64,000 bases of DNA, from positions 1,426,001-1,490,000 of the forward strand of contig JAWWNJ010000042.1 of assembly GCA_037176885.1 (NCBI GenBank), in the 5' to 3' direction. This document shows positions 11,218 through 23,353 of the stretch, one piece after another; the stretch's first letter is position 1; each line of letters opens with the position of its first letter. This DNA is from Favolaschia claudopus. Its lineage: Eukaryota; Basidiomycota; Agaricomycetes; Agaricales; Mycenaceae. Position numbers and translations under genes: made by a program. Below the pieces are notes generated by a model. That model was not told the DNA's origin and did not search any database. It was given only the letters and a program-made list of their open reading frames with translations.

Positions 11218-11863
11218 TTACCACCCGCCACCTTCATCCCAGCCTAAACCCCATCCCAGACGCGGAGGGGAGCCCATATCCTCAGTAACCAGTGGCAGCG
11301 GCTTTGGCATGTGAGGTGGGGAGGGTTCATCGTCAGCCTCCGTGAGCTTGGCAGAGGGAATGGTCTCAGTCGGGGCCGCATTCCTTCCCCATCCTCCATC
11401 GTGGTCGACACCGTTCTTCCACATCGTTTGCAACGGATGCTCCGGGAATTCGGGGTGAGTGAAGAGCGGATGGTCTAGCTCATAGAGATACTTGAGTCGG
11501 CGATAGCGTCGTAAACGTGCACGTAGATATTTGGCGACTCGAGGCCGTGTGTAGTGATGTAAAGCTAGGATATTGTACTTCAGAATGTATGATCGTGCAG
11601 AAGAATTTTAATAACATACCGTTTCGCGCTGAAAGTAACTCGTCTTCTTTGGTTATCAGCCTCTCACAAAACTCCGCCCCACCAGCACGAAAACGCGCGA
11701 GCTGAATGCGCTGAAGTCGGGTGCGCTCCTCTTGAGCCTCAATCACATATTCGTGGGCGCGTAGGGAGGAGAGGAGGAGACTGTGCTGTGAGTCGCGCTC
11801 AGCGGCGTCAGCCTGCTGGGAGTCGTCTTGCGACATGTCTTCGGTGGTGGTGGATGAAGACAT
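11218..11863 (-). CDS. uncharacterised helical protein, 196 aa
   Basis: Two exons (11620-11863 and 11218-11564) with a 55-bp intron give 196 residues. The N-terminal half is a charged helix (QEERTRLQRIQLARFRAGG). The middle is very basic (HYTRPRVAKYLRARLRRYRRL). The C-terminus is Pro/Gly/Trp-rich and ends GWGLGWDEGGGW. I do not recognise the family. It is divergent from the 826-aa gene that starts only 58 bp away at 11922, so they probably share a promoter. An upstream in-frame ATG exists, but it would overlap that gene. Confidence 0.65.
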
Positions 11864-11921
11864 TGATGTCTGAGCTGTTACTCCGCTAAGGTCACACCAC
11901 ATCGTCACCCCATTTCTCTGC

Positions 11922-14775
11922 ATGGCAACACAAAAGAAAAAGACGGGCAAACCTAGTGACTTCCAGGGCAAACGACTGGAATTTCTTCTGGAATTTCATC
12001 CCATTTACGCCGACGCGTCGCAGCGCGGGAAGACGCGCGGAATTTGGACAGATTTCTTTGTGCGCTATTGGGCGCAATTTCCTTGGCGACTGCCCTTGAA
12101 TAAAGACCCCGACCCCGCCGACCCAACTGACTATGCTCTCGCGCCGCAGAATACAGCAGAAGAGGAGGAAAAAAAGGCGACGATCCCAGCTACGGAGCAG
12201 GTGGGTTATAGTTATATTTTTGTATGGAGGTGCGCTGACATTGTGCAAAAGAAAATCAAGCTGTGGCTTGGGCGTCAGAGCAAGGCTTCGGGGTTGAAGG
12301 ATAACCCATGGCGCGAATGGTTGACGCGTTTCCGCACTCCTGCTACGTCTGCTCCAAAGAAACTGGCCGATTATCAGTTCTATATGCAGCAAAAACAATA
12401 CAAGCTCCTGATTACGGCGGAATTCGAGCGACGGAAGGAGACGGTAACAGCGAGAGAACATATGAAGCTGCGCACCTTGATTGCCCGAGAACACTTGGCG
12501 AGGGAATCACAGGAGATACAAACCCGCATGAAGGAGGGCGCCGACGAAGAGCATGCTGCGCTGATGACGAAGTACGATGATGCGCTGAGTGGGCTACCAG
12601 GACTTGACGAAGAGGATTTTGCGGAGTAGGTGGTGTGCTAATGGTATATGGATGTGAACTGACATCTAAGTTAGAGCTCGATCCCGCTTCTCAGCGTTGG
12701 TCCAGCCGTTGTTAGCGGGGCTGCAGGCCCATACTGGTTACGAGATCTCGCTCCTAGCGGGCCGAGTGAAGAAGGAGGGAGGGAGTCTGGACATTGAATG
12801 TGTCGGGTACGTGTAGTACGGACCTACATTCGTATGGTGCTCTGACTTCTGCGCTTAGCTCGCATGCGGGTGTATTTGCAGGGAGTCCAGCCGAGCTTGA
12901 TTTTTCGCGCGCAGACCCAAGTGTTTATGCTGATGTGGTGCGGAGATTCAGTAGATTCGTTTGGAACGCGAGTAAGAGGTCTTATATTGAGATAAAATGA
13001 ATGAATACTGATAGAAGAGTGGCGTAGATGAATTCCGCGAGGGGCGGCCCATAGTACCCGAGAAAACCGTCCCCGAGGCTTCAACGGCCAGCGCGCAGCC
13101 GGCCCCAACTGTCCCCGAACAACCTGTGGCCATAGCTCGTCACCCCGCTGCGTCCAATACCGTAGGAGAAGAATCACTCACCAGATCTACCCAAACCGAT
13201 GGAAATCACGCCTCCAATGCTTTCGACACGTTCAGCGACGCTGACATCCGAGCACATCTAGGCCTCGATGCCCAACCACCTCCCCACTTCAACGGCGAGT
13301 TTGACTTTCCAGAGTCTTTACTGTTCGGCCCGAACCCAATGGTGCCGAGCGAGGCCATTCCCATCTCACGTCCACCTACAACGTCGAACGCAGCCGAAGC
13401 TGCTCCGCCTACAGCGCCGAACGCAGATGCAACACAGTTTGCAGTGCCGCTCAGCAAAGAGTTGTTGATGCAATTGGAAGGAATGTCGGCGGAAGCTCGG
13501 GCAACGAGGGTGAAGGCGCTGTCACTGATGGATGGTGAGGCGCTCGAGCGGGAGAACAACAGCGCGCGAAACCGGTATATGCTAGAAGGGGTCGGGCTGG
13601 GAAACGCAGCAAGGGAGACATTGTGGGGCGGGTCGGTCGCACCACCGGCGAAACGCAAAGCAGGGAATGATGATGGGCGGAAGGAGAGCGGGAAAAGAGG
13701 ACGAAAGCGTAGAGACCCGGTTCTGGATTCAGAAGAGGAGGGCGAGGATAGCGATACTGATAGGGAATCCGCGAAAGAGATCGATATGGAGGCTGGGACA
13801 ACGAAAGACGGTGAAGACAAAGCAGCTAAGAAGAAGGCACCTCCTCCTCGGAAGGGGAAGGAGAAACCAGTTGGCGAGTGGGCCAAGACGGCGGAAAAGA
13901 CATTGGCAAAGGCAGAATGGGGGACTGGGTGGGCTGCTCTGCTGGCAGTGTGGTGGGTGAGAGAAGCTAGGGTGGGTTTCGTAGGCACCGTGAGTACAGA
14001 AGTTGCGACTGCCGTCAAACAGATTTAGCTAACCGATTTGTGTAGACGAAAGGCCATCCAGCGAAGAAGCGTCCCAAAGAGGTTGGAGATTGGGTAGGAA
14101 GAGCCCGGAACCACGTCCCAAAGATCGTGAACCCCGACGCGTTTGGGAAAACGTGGTGGGAATGGTGGATCGATATTAATCCTGAGTGGCGTGGTACGGA
14201 TCGGCGATTGAAACGTGGCGGTGAGGACGAGGAGGGGAGGTGGGACTGCCTAGATCTCTATGGGCAGAATGGGTTTTTGAATGTCTTGATAACGCTGAAG
14301 TGGTGGCGCGACGCACTGGAGGAAATTTCGCCGGATTGGGAAGAAGCCGTTGATGACGTAACGTGGGTACTGTCAGCGATGGAGAGGTATTTCTTTCTTT
14401 CTTTTCTGTCCTCCCGTCGCCTGCTGATGCATGAGCAGTGATATAAACATGAAGAACACATCCCCTGTTACCCAGCCTTCCAAATCTCCCAGCCCAACCG
14501 AGCCCCCGCTCCGTGGTGGCGGCACAAATCAAGAACTGATGCCAGCTCAAATACACAACAATGGGAAGCGCGGAGCGAACGACACGAACGGCGACGTCCC
14601 CAGCACTGAATTGCCACTAGGCCATACCCCCCGGCTGGTGCGCCAATTCAATATTAATACAACATTTAAAAATAATTGATTAATGGTTCATTAGATGTAC
14701 AACGGCGAGGAACTCTCTCAGGAGGAGATGGATATAATCAACGACGACCTTGACGCCGACGCGGATGAAGAATAG
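11922..14775 (+). CDS. large Agaricomycete-specific protein of unknown function, 826 aa
   Basis: Eight exons (11922-12200, 12252-12625, 12675-12806, 12859-12971, 13028-13989, 14046-14386, 14439-14637, 14695-14775) join in phase. The N-terminal domain has GKRLEFLLEFHPIYADAS, WTDFFVRYWAQFPWRLPL, DNPWREWLTRFR and KKLADYQFYMQ, followed by ARSRFSALVQPLLAGLQ. A disordered middle with basic KRGRKRR and acidic runs leads to a Trp-rich C-terminal domain (GKTWWEWWIDINPEWRG, YGQNGFLNVLITLKWW). I recall this architecture as a very abundant uncharacterised family in mushroom genomes, but no function for it. Its place beside a KDZ transposase fits a passenger gene. The last intron is inferred because it gives an acidic tail; without it the frame stops near 14679. 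Confidence 0.75.
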
Positions 14776-15111
14776 GGCTATGGGCTGGTGTAGTAGCCCT
14801 GTAATCGCCGAAATATTATTAAATATAATGAAATTCTGGCCTGCAAATGCTATATTGAGGGTATATAATGATGTAGCTAGCTAGTACATAATGTATGGCT
14901 ATTCTACGCGTAAATGGCGCGTTCTGGGCGCGTAAAAACGCGTAAAAACGCGCCAAAAATGAAAAATTTCGCTCCCATTGCAGGGGCACGTGCCCCCGGG
15001 CTCAGTTTCAAACTCCGATCACGTCAATTTACTGCATCAGGCATCAAACTATGTATGCCGAGCTGCCCAACAGACGGCAGAACACTGTTGTATGTAAGCT
15101 TTGTGGCTGTG
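14776..15111. other. AT-rich flank and ACGCG-rich motif cluster
   Basis: No gene seen. Around 14900-14965 the words CGCGTAAA and ACGCG recur (for example GGCGCGTTCTGGGCGCG, then AACGCGTAAAAACGCG), followed by a perfect E-box palindrome listed separately. The pattern suggests sub-terminal repeats near the right end of the proposed KDZ element. Confidence 0.5.
14983..14996. promoter_or_regulatory. perfect 14-bp palindrome GGGGCACGTGCCCC (E-box core)
   Basis: The sequence is its own reverse complement and is centred on CACGTG, the classic site of basic helix-loop-helix proteins. It sits just inside the right inverted repeat of the proposed KDZ element. Binding is not shown by sequence alone. 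Confidence 0.4.
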
Positions 15112-15176
15112 GGGGTCTTCCCCGATCTTAACGCGTTAACCCTGCGGGGTCTCCCCGGGTTATATTACATTTATAT
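15112..15176. repeat. right inverted repeat of the proposed KDZ element
   Basis: Contains TTAACGCGTTAA (15128-15139, a perfect palindrome), then GGGGTCTCCCCGGG, then an AT-rich end with TATATAGG. The reverse complement lines up with 4741-4800. Confidence 0.5.
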
Positions 15177-15256
15177 AGGTATATGAGCTGCGAGGGGACG
15201 GGGAAGGCTAAATATGACGAAAGTGAGTGTGTGAAACAAAAAAATGACGGAAAAGC

Positions 15257-16999
15257 TCACTTGGCTGACTCATAGTAGGGTACCTGAATCGGCATGGGAG
15301 GAAGCGAGATCGCGGAAGCAGCACCACGCCGACGAAGGTAGCGGCCAGCGGGTTGCTCGTTACGGGTGTTTGTCGTTTCGCTTTCCACCATCTCGTCTCC
15401 CTCATCCGCGCTCACCATGTCCTCCTCCACATCTGCCATGTTCTCCTCCGCACCCGCCATTCCATCCTCCGCATCCGCCATTCCATCCTCCGCATCCGCC
15501 ATTTCATCCTCCGCATCCGCCATACCCGCCATTTCAACCTCCGCGCCCGCCATTCCATCCTCCGCATCCGCCATATCCTCACCGGCATCCTCCACATCGC
15601 TACTCGCCTCCGCATCCGCGGCATCCTCATCGCTATTCGCCTCCATCATATCGTTATCTGAATCCGACTCGCTATCAACACGGCCACGCATATCATCATC
15701 ATCATCCCAGCTGCCGGAGCCGCTCCCAATCAATTGCGCCGTATCAATCGCGCGGTTCGCCTCGGCAGCGGCGCGTTGGACCTGCTGCCGTAGATACCTC
15801 TGGCGATCCCGTTTCGCGTAAGTGATGATATGGCGGTAGCGAGGGTAGGGGTTGCCGTTTTCGAATTCGGAGACGGTGGGGCTGGGGAGGTTGCGTCCAG
15901 CAAAAACTCTGTCGAAAATAGAGACGTCGTCCGGAACTTCGTCACCGTCCACATAGATCCGCGCTCTCATCGAAGAGAGTCTTGTGGTTGGCGATGGAGG
16001 AGTTTCGAGTTCCTCACGGTCAGAAGAACGAGCGGGGGTCGTGAGCGCGAACGGGGAGCCGAGAGATGGCGTCGAAGCTGTGGCAGGCTGAAGGGGAGCT
16101 GCAGGGCTCGAGAGGATTCGCTCCAGATCAATACTAGTCTGGGAGCGTTGTCGTTGGATGGAGCGGAGGGGACGGGCCGGGGAAGCAGGGGCAGAAGCCA
16201 AGTCGGAAGCTAACTCGTCAAAGTCACTGGGCACATCGTCGCGGGTAAATGGAGGGGGAGGTGTGGGTGGATAGCCCAAAGTAAGGTCTTCGTCATCGTC
16301 CATGTCCGACGATGGATTCGCGAGCGCAACTTGCTCCACGGCATCCATGTCCGCGACCTCGTCAGAGGGTGGGTGTGGGAAAGTCGTCGACAGCTGAGGA
16401 GTCGACGGAACGGGAACGGGGTCGGAACGGAAGAGGTAGGAGATGCCAGAATCGGGAGATGCCGGAGCCATATTGGCGTCATCGCCGTAATCGGGTGATG
16501 CCGAACGTGAAGTCATGCCGTCGTCGGCAACGAATGTTTCGGGCAAAGCGACTTCACCAGGGAGGGGAGTGAGAGGCGCATAAAATAGCTCATACATCAA
16601 GGTTCCGGGAGCGGGAGGTGGCGGGGTGGAAGGAGCGTCGAACACGTCGTGCATCAACGTGGCGGGCGAAGGAGGGTCTTCACTTTCGGCGTCGTGCTGA
16701 TTGGAGTCGAAGCGGGACGAGGAACCTTGTTCCGCCTCCTGTTGAGGTGTAATCTACAGCAAATTGTGTTTTAGTTATAGGTAACACGAACAAGTCAACA
16801 GAAGAAATTTTACTTCGCCACGGAAAACCTTGTTGTTCGCTTCGGCGTTGATCATGTCGCAGCTCCGCTGGATTAGACGGTCGGCCAAGGAGCGAGTATT
16901 TTGGCTGCGGACAGGCATGCCGAACATATGGCGAAGGAACTTGAACTGAATGCCTGAGCGGCCGCGACTGGAGGCGTTGGAGGAGTTGGAGGAGTCCAT
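15257..16999 (-). CDS. acidic low-complexity protein with a repeated MADAEDGMA motif, about 560 aa
   Basis: Two exons: 16814-16999 (MDSSNSSNASSRGRSG...) and 15257-16753, with a 60-bp intron. The protein has a short basic N-terminus with FLRHMFGMPVRSQN, then Pro/Ser/Asp-rich disorder including TLMHDVFDAPSTPPP and the related TLMYELFYAPLTPLP. The C-terminal third is a run of 5- to 7-residue acidic repeats built on M-A-[DG]-A-E-[DEV]. No catalytic domain is visible. The 3' end may carry another intron, because GTACCC follows ATGCCGATTCAG near the stop, so the C-terminus is uncertain. Confidence 0.6.
15418..15600. repeat. coding minisatellite (CATCCTCCGCATCCGC-type units)
   Basis: The plus strand shows repeats of the form CCATTCCATCCTCCGCATCC every 21-24 bases with small changes. 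On the minus strand they encode the MADAEDGMA repeats of the acidic protein. Unit lengths are multiples of three, so the reading frame is kept. Confidence 0.8.
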
Positions 17000-18484
17000 A
17001 GGTAGTGAATTATTTTTGGCTGGTAGCGCAAGGTGAGACTGAATTCTCAGGGGAAAAGGATGACAAGATACCAGGAGTTTTAAGGAAGGACGTCGCTTAC
17101 CGAACGGCGCAGTGTTTCTATGCGAAGTCAAGGGGTTGGCTATGTGCATCCCCAGAAGGTTGTGTGCACATTGAAATTTGATTTCGATAATACTGGGTTG
17201 CCGAATTAGCGCGTGGGGCGATATAGAAGGTTCCTTGTTCCGTCGGTTATCGGGTTTACATCCCGTTGGGTCTTGCTCAAACGGTCGAGATGTTAGAATC
17301 TCAAAAAATGTTATAGAAACCGTGAAAGTGAAATCTGCCGAGTAGGCCTTCGAAATAGAATCATACCGCAAATTTTGGCTGCGATCATACGGCGTTCCTT
17401 GACCGCATCGTAATCACTGCAAGATATCGTCTCAAACAGCGAGAAAAAAACCACAAGTTCGCAAAACTTTATTACCTTACGGGGCAAAGATAGAAATTTG
17501 AAAAGAGAAACGGCGCGTGATATTCTACCACGGGAGCATCACCTACGGCCCGAGATCGTACTGCAGCAGCCTTGAATCGATTTAGCTTCCACGGATTGAA
17601 AACTTGATGGGTCGTTTACATTTTGTGCAGAGTGGACCTTTCAATGTTTGAATATTTTATCTGTTCATTGCATGAAATCAACTTCACGAATACAAGACAT
17701 CGACTTTAATCCGACCTCGGCGCTTCCCAAATTGAGCAGAAGCGACTCGCACGCTCCATCAATACTTGGTTTTGACCAGTCGGCCTGCGGAAAGAACCTA
17801 GACAGTGGATCCGAGCATACACTGATAGTACCAAGTACTTACCTTGGCGCGTAAGTACGGAGAATTCAGGGCTGGACATGTCGGCAACCAGACAAAAACC
17901 ACAAGTTCGACGAAGACTGCACATTTGGCATTGATGCCATGCGCAGAAAGATCAGCCAGCTTAGCAATGAGCGAGAAGGACAGGCCTAGAAGCAATTTAC
18001 CCCTGGAAACACGGGGCAGAGGCGGGGACGCGTCAGCTTCGGGTGGAGGCGGAGGTGAATTGAAGAAGTGAGCGCTTGATCGGTGCCATCCGCCGTCGAT
18101 ACCGAATTGAAACCGTGATTACCAGGCAAACAAACTGTCCGAATTCCATGTGAGACTCCATAGATATTAGCAAGGAGTCCGACCCTACGGGTATGTACAG
18201 CGGTGTCGAGTGCATAACCCCTTGAAACAACTTCCAGATTCGTAGTAATTTCATGAGGTAGCCAGCAAGCGGGGGTCGGCGGTCGCGCAGATCCGGCGTC
18301 GTTTGGTAGATACGCGTATTTTGAATTGAGTCTGGGACTGTTTCAGAGCGAAGGAAGAACGAAAAAACTACCGAGAGAAGTGCTTGGGATGCAGATTGAA
18401 TCTGGCCCTTGCTCTTTCTAGAGACAGTAGGGAATCACAGACCTTCTATTTAGACACGACGCAACAAATCTCCGAAGTCTAAGT
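17000..18484. other. intergenic; no gene supported
   Basis: Short open frames occur on both strands, but none is protein-like or joins to a neighbour. The first part is presumably the promoter of the minus-strand gene starting at 16999. Upstream exons of the RING gene may hide near 18300-18480. Confidence 0.4.
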
Positions 18485-19254
18485 AAAACTTGCCCAATAG
18501 TAATACGCTGGCGTCTTCACCGAATAAGCGCAAAATCCTGGGTGGGAAGGAGAATGTCTCACCGTCGGTATCGACTGCGTCTACTGCTCGCTCTCATAAC
18601 CAACAAGGAATAGGGCGGGGTGAGTTCTGTCTAATATAAACACGGATCTCTTATACTGACTGGATGCTGCGTTAGCGGGCGCGTCTCGTATGGCGACTAT
18701 CTATCGTATCAGCGTCCAGAACAGTATACTGGGAACGACTTTGCGCAACAGAAACTCTCACCAAATACCCAGGGAAGCAATAGCCCGTGAACAAGACAGT
18801 CGCACGGTGGTTGAGGTATATGGATGGCGGCAGCCTCGTTCGCAGCCTTTAGTACATGAGGATCTGTGGGTGAATGGGAAGGGACCTACCGACCACACAG
18901 CGCGCCAAGAGCACCACAAATGCGGCATATGCCACTCGTTGAAGTCGCACCCCGTCTCGTACGTTAAATCTTCTTCGATTAATGAGATTCGACTCAGTCT
19001 GAACGTTGTTTGCGGGCAGATATTGTTGCGGACATAGCCATTGCTATGTTTGCATCCGGCTTTGGCTGGAAAGGCGCTGGACTTGCCCACAGTGTATCGC
19101 TCCCATGTACCGTCCGCCCTTTCGTCATTGGGGTGAAGAGGCGTCTATCGCAGCTAGTTACCCGGAGCGGAAAGATTCTAGTGCAGTTAGATACAGTTGG
19201 AAGGGGCTGAGATTTCCCGTCGAGCCGGAGACTGAGGAGCCGGAGGTTGAGTAG
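18485..19254 (+). CDS. RING-finger protein, N-terminus unresolved
   Basis: Three exon pieces (about 18485-18619, 18676-18958, 19020-19254) join in one frame. The RING is split by the last intron: HHKCGICHSLKSHPVS before it and YCCGHSHCYVCIRLW...WTCPQC after it, giving C-x2-C ... C-x-H-x2-C-x2-C-x10-C-x2-C, a C3HC4 zinc site. Such proteins usually act as E3 ubiquitin ligases. The N-terminal piece is Ser-rich (KRKILGGKENVSPSVS) with an in-frame stop just upstream and no ATG, so at least one 5' exon is missing from this model. In part of exon 2 another frame also looks protein-like, so the middle needs care. Confidence 0.6.
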
Positions 19255-19612
19255 ATTATCAGTAGTAGATGAAGAGTGAGTAGCGCGTGTGAGACAGTCG
19301 CGTAACGCGTTAGGCGATACATGATGTGACGATGCCGTCACTTGTCACAATCTTATCACTCTTTCTTCTGTACTACTCTCGACTTCGTTCTGCATACTGC
19401 ATTCGGCTTCAGTTTCCTGAGATCTCTTGACTCCTAGCTGAAAGTTTTTCGATCCTCCGGCTGCTCCGCATGGAACTGTGCCGCTTGCGTCCGAAACGTG
19501 TGATAATCGGCGCTTTATAAGAATGCGGCTGTCTTTGAGCTTCCTAGTCAATCTCTCCTCTCTGTTCCACCTGGCAACGGTGTATTGTGTGCCCCCCAAG
19601 CCAACGACCTTC

Positions 19613-22600
19613 ATGATTCGACGCGCTCTCCGTAAGAGCGGTGGGGTGGATATTGACGACGAATATGGTGGCGCTGAATTTACGCGGACAGCGGATCGAG
19701 GGATTTATCTCTCGTACGACGGAGAGCGACGGCAGGAAGAACTCTTCAACGTAGCGCACAAGAAACGTCGTCTCGACCCTTCCAGCCTTGAAGATCAACT
19801 TGCACATTGGATACCGGTACCTGATGACAACTTCGACGAAGAGGAGGCGCGAGCGCCGCAGTCGGACGGTGGTACTCTGGGTAAACGTAAGACATATGTC
19901 AGTTCGGTGCGTGATTCTTGTGGAATGCAGAATGCGACTGGGTGCTAATTATCATCGCAGAAAAATCCTATGGCACTTTGGCGACCACTCATGGGAGACT
20001 TTCTCGCTGAGCTGTTGCGGCATGAAGGTCTGGGAGACGACACGGAAAACCCTTGCTGTGCACACTGCACGTCCCCATTCGATCCTCGAGGAATACCCCC
20101 TGTTCGACTGTTCAAATGCTATGAATGTGGGCAATTCTTGCAATGTCTTTCCTGTTGCATCGCGAATCACGCACGAACCCCGCTGCATGTTATTAAGGTG
20201 CGAATATCTCATAATATCCTTTGATGACGCAAATCTGATGGGAATTTTGACAGGAATGGAACGGCAATTTCTGGGTTCCGTGTACCTTGGCGAAAATCGG
20301 TCTTATTTACCAGCTCGGACACGCAGGCTTCCCTTGCTCTTTCCCCGACACTATGGTCCACTCTCTCACTGTTATCGAAGAACCAACGATCCACGAAATT
20401 CGTATCCGCTACTGCAAGTGTTCCAAATCCGACCAAGCCGACAACCTTGAGCAACTTCTACGTAATGGCTGGTATCCGGCAACCGTTACGGATCCCGGAA
20501 CATGCGCCACGTTTCGCAGTTTAGAGATCTACCGACTCTACAGTGTGGTGGGAAATATGAACGTTCGAGATTTCATGACTTCAGTTGAGCGTATGACGGA
20601 TACAACGGCGACATCTGGAATGACATGGCTACCGGTTCGCTCAGTTTTTCCTGCAATCTCTGCGATTCTAATCGAACTGACGCTGCGTAATAGGATAGAT
20701 ATAAACAATTTTCGCGCGTCTCTCGACAATGGTCCTTTCTCTCACGTCTGAAACGAGCGGGGCGGGGACATGATCCGAAGGGACCCGAAGGCACTGCTCA
20801 GGGCGAATGCGCGGTCAGATGTTGGGCCTGTCCGTACGAGGGACGTAATTTGCCTGATGGCTGGCGTGAAGTCGATCCCAAGTATCAGTTGAGCTTGAAA
20901 CTTGGATTAAATTCGTGTCATAGATGCTAACTATGTTCACCTTTACCTTTAGGTTCTTATATATGCTCATTCTTGCAGTGGACGCTAATTTCCGGCTGCG
21001 CAACCGCATCCGCGTGAATGAGATTGAAGATCCTACTCTGGGGCCCGGCTGGGGCTATTTCGTTGAACCGGTCAGCTATCGAGAACACTTGAAGAACTAT
21101 GTTAACGAAAAAGAGGTTCGTCTTGAGTCATTCTCCGTAATATTACTAATTATTGTTCATCTTTTACTGTACTCTTTGCAGGTCAGCACATGCATTGCAT
21201 TTGCGGCACTCTTACAGAAGGATACTCGATTGACAACGGGCTTGCGAGTTTCTGGGGTCGGAGGGTGTGTTTGCGCTCGTCATGAGTGCATGCGACCCAA
21301 CGGTATTGGTGATCTACAGAAGGGGGAACGGTGAGTCATCCTTGAACGGTGGTCTACATTTCTGATGCAATCTGGATTTCGAAAAGGTATTCTAATATGG
21401 ATTTTATCGTTTTGGCTGCTTTAGCCGGCTTCTCGCTGCTGTGGCTCACGATATCTTATGACATCGGCTGCCAGTGGAAGCAGCATTTCCACGATCGCGT
21501 CAAAGTCCTCCCCGCGGAAATCCGTCTACCTCTCGACGACATCAAAATTCAGTTTGGATTGCCCGTCTGGCATGCGGCTTCGCATAACGAAGACTGCCAG
21601 AACGAGAATAGTCTGAGTTTTAGACCTGGCGTGGGGAGATCGGATGGTGAAGGGGTCGAGCGGTTTTGGTCCCGCCTCAACGGAGCCTCTTTCTCCACGA
21701 AGGATGCTGGACAGGGCGTACGCGCGGATACCATCGAGAGTAAAATTGACGATCATAATTTTTTGAAGAATTTGGGGCAGGGTGCGTTGAGCAATAACTT
21801 CAAGATGAATTACAGCAATCTAACAATATTGACAGGAGATACTTTACAACGAAGACTTTTGGTGGCTATCGCGGAACGCGACCGTCAGGTCGCAGCGTTT
21901 AAAGATGTGTCGAAGACCATCGAGAAAGAAGTGAGGGATAGTTGGCGCAAAATGGTTAAAGATTGGGAGGCTGATTCAACACAACCAAACCCTTACGTTC
22001 TCTCCCGCCGCGGTCCGTTGCATCTTATCTTTGACGCGCGTGATAGTTTTGGCTGACACTTGATAGATTGCCCGACGGAGGCCGCAGTTCGCTTGGATGT
22101 TCGCAAGGATGAAGAGGCATTGTCAGGCGGGTCAGCGCCGCTCCATGGTCGTAGTGCAACTGCATTTTTGGTGGCAGGAATCCAGATTGAGGACTCACAG
22201 TGAGCGCTCATAACCTTGTTTTACGATAGTTGACGTTCATGAATCATCAGGCGACGTATCCTTACACAACTGAAGGGTACTACTGCCTTGATAGCCGCTG
22301 ATCGGGAAAATAAGATCCAGGAGTGGCGTCACACTCTTCTGGTGAAGATAGCTAAATTTCGTTCGCTCCAGAAGATATATATGCCGGGAGCTGCGGCCGT
22401 ACTGGAGCAGGTAGAAGCTGAACGAGACTTCGACGCCCCGCCACCCAAGGCAGAAAATGTCAAGCTGTTCATGCCAAGCGCAATGATACGTCAAACGACC
22501 GATCCTCTCAACGGATGTATCCCCGGACTTACCGATATGGAGGCGAAGCTGCGATTAGCCCAATGCGAAAACTCCTTGGCCTCTCTGCGCGCTCGTCTGC

Positions 22601-23353
22601 ACGCCAAGCGCCATCTTATAAGCTTCCGCAACTCAAATATCATAGGTCAAGTCCACAGCACTAAGGCTCGTACACTCATCGGAGAAGTCGGCGACCGCGT
22701 GGAGGCTTACGCAGATCGGTACCGCCAAGGACGCACCGCATTGGTGGCTCTCAAGGGATCCGAGGCTTACCCCTACTTACGGCCTCTCAATCCTGACGAC
22801 GTGCGGCTCGACGGCGATGCAGAGGAATCCGATTCGGCCGCTAGGAAAAAACTCGCAATGCTTGGGGCTGGACGGGGCGCTCGTGCGCCTCGTAATGCAC
22901 CAGGAACGACGAAACGACTCATGTCGTGGATATGGACGGCTCCGGGGTCGCTTGATGATGAGATGATGCATGAATGTAAGCACCATACTTTCTTGACGGT
23001 TGGCATCAAACACTGATCTTCCAAAATAAGCCGTCCGCGTCGAATGGTCGAGGTCACTAGCAAGAAAGACCCGTTGGAGCGAGGAGGTCATGCTATTAAG
23101 GGAAGAGATGAGAAGGGTTTTGCGATACTTAGGCTGGCAAGCTGAGTGGTGGAGGAAGCGTGTGGGACTGCGTGAAGACTTGGCGCTGGAGACTATGGCG
23201 GGGATGAAGGCGTATGCGTTGAAAGAAGCGGGATGGCACGATAGGCTGGCCGAGTTCTTCCGCAATAAGTGGAATGTTCCGGCTGTGACCGTGGCCCAGC
23301 GTTTGTTGGCAGAGGAATCCGTGGGACTTGATGATCTGTTTGGGGTCGAATAG
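19613..23353 (+). CDS. second KDZ family transposase (CxC2 type), 1056 aa, intact
   Basis: Eleven exons join without a stop: 19613-19906, 19961-20197, 20254-20634, 20694-20887, 20953-21115, 21182-21330, 21387-21781, 21836-22012, 22067-22199, 22251-22975, 23031-23353. The cysteine cluster near residues 130-165 is CCAHC ... CYECGQFLQCLSCC followed by EWNG. The catalytic acids are Asp near 379 (LILAVDANFRLRNR), Asp near 498 (SYDIGCQWK) and Glu near 561 (SDGEGVERFW). It is clearly diverged from the copy at 5065-8925, yet three exon lengths (163, 149 and 133 bp) are identical between them. The intron at 21782-21835 is 54 bp and open, so retention would not break the frame. No inverted repeats were found around this copy. 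Confidence 0.92.

Larger units (their letters stand above)
4741..15176. mobile_element. proposed composite KDZ transposon with accessory genes
   Basis: Imperfect inverted repeats at both ends enclose an intact KDZ transposase (minus strand) and four further genes: a small basic protein, an RNase H1 N-terminal-like protein, a helical protein and an 826-aa Agaricomycete-specific protein. KDZ elements are known to be large and to carry passenger genes. I could not find a clean target-site duplication, so the exact ends are unproven. Confidence 0.4.

Noticed and set aside
13206..14018. 270-aa minus-strand frame
   Set aside because: Antisense to the large exon of the 826-aa gene, whose frame is supported by splice phases and domain-like motifs.
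15244..15825. 193-aa plus-strand Pro/His-rich frame
   Set aside because: It is the shadow of the minisatellite in the minus-strand acidic protein.
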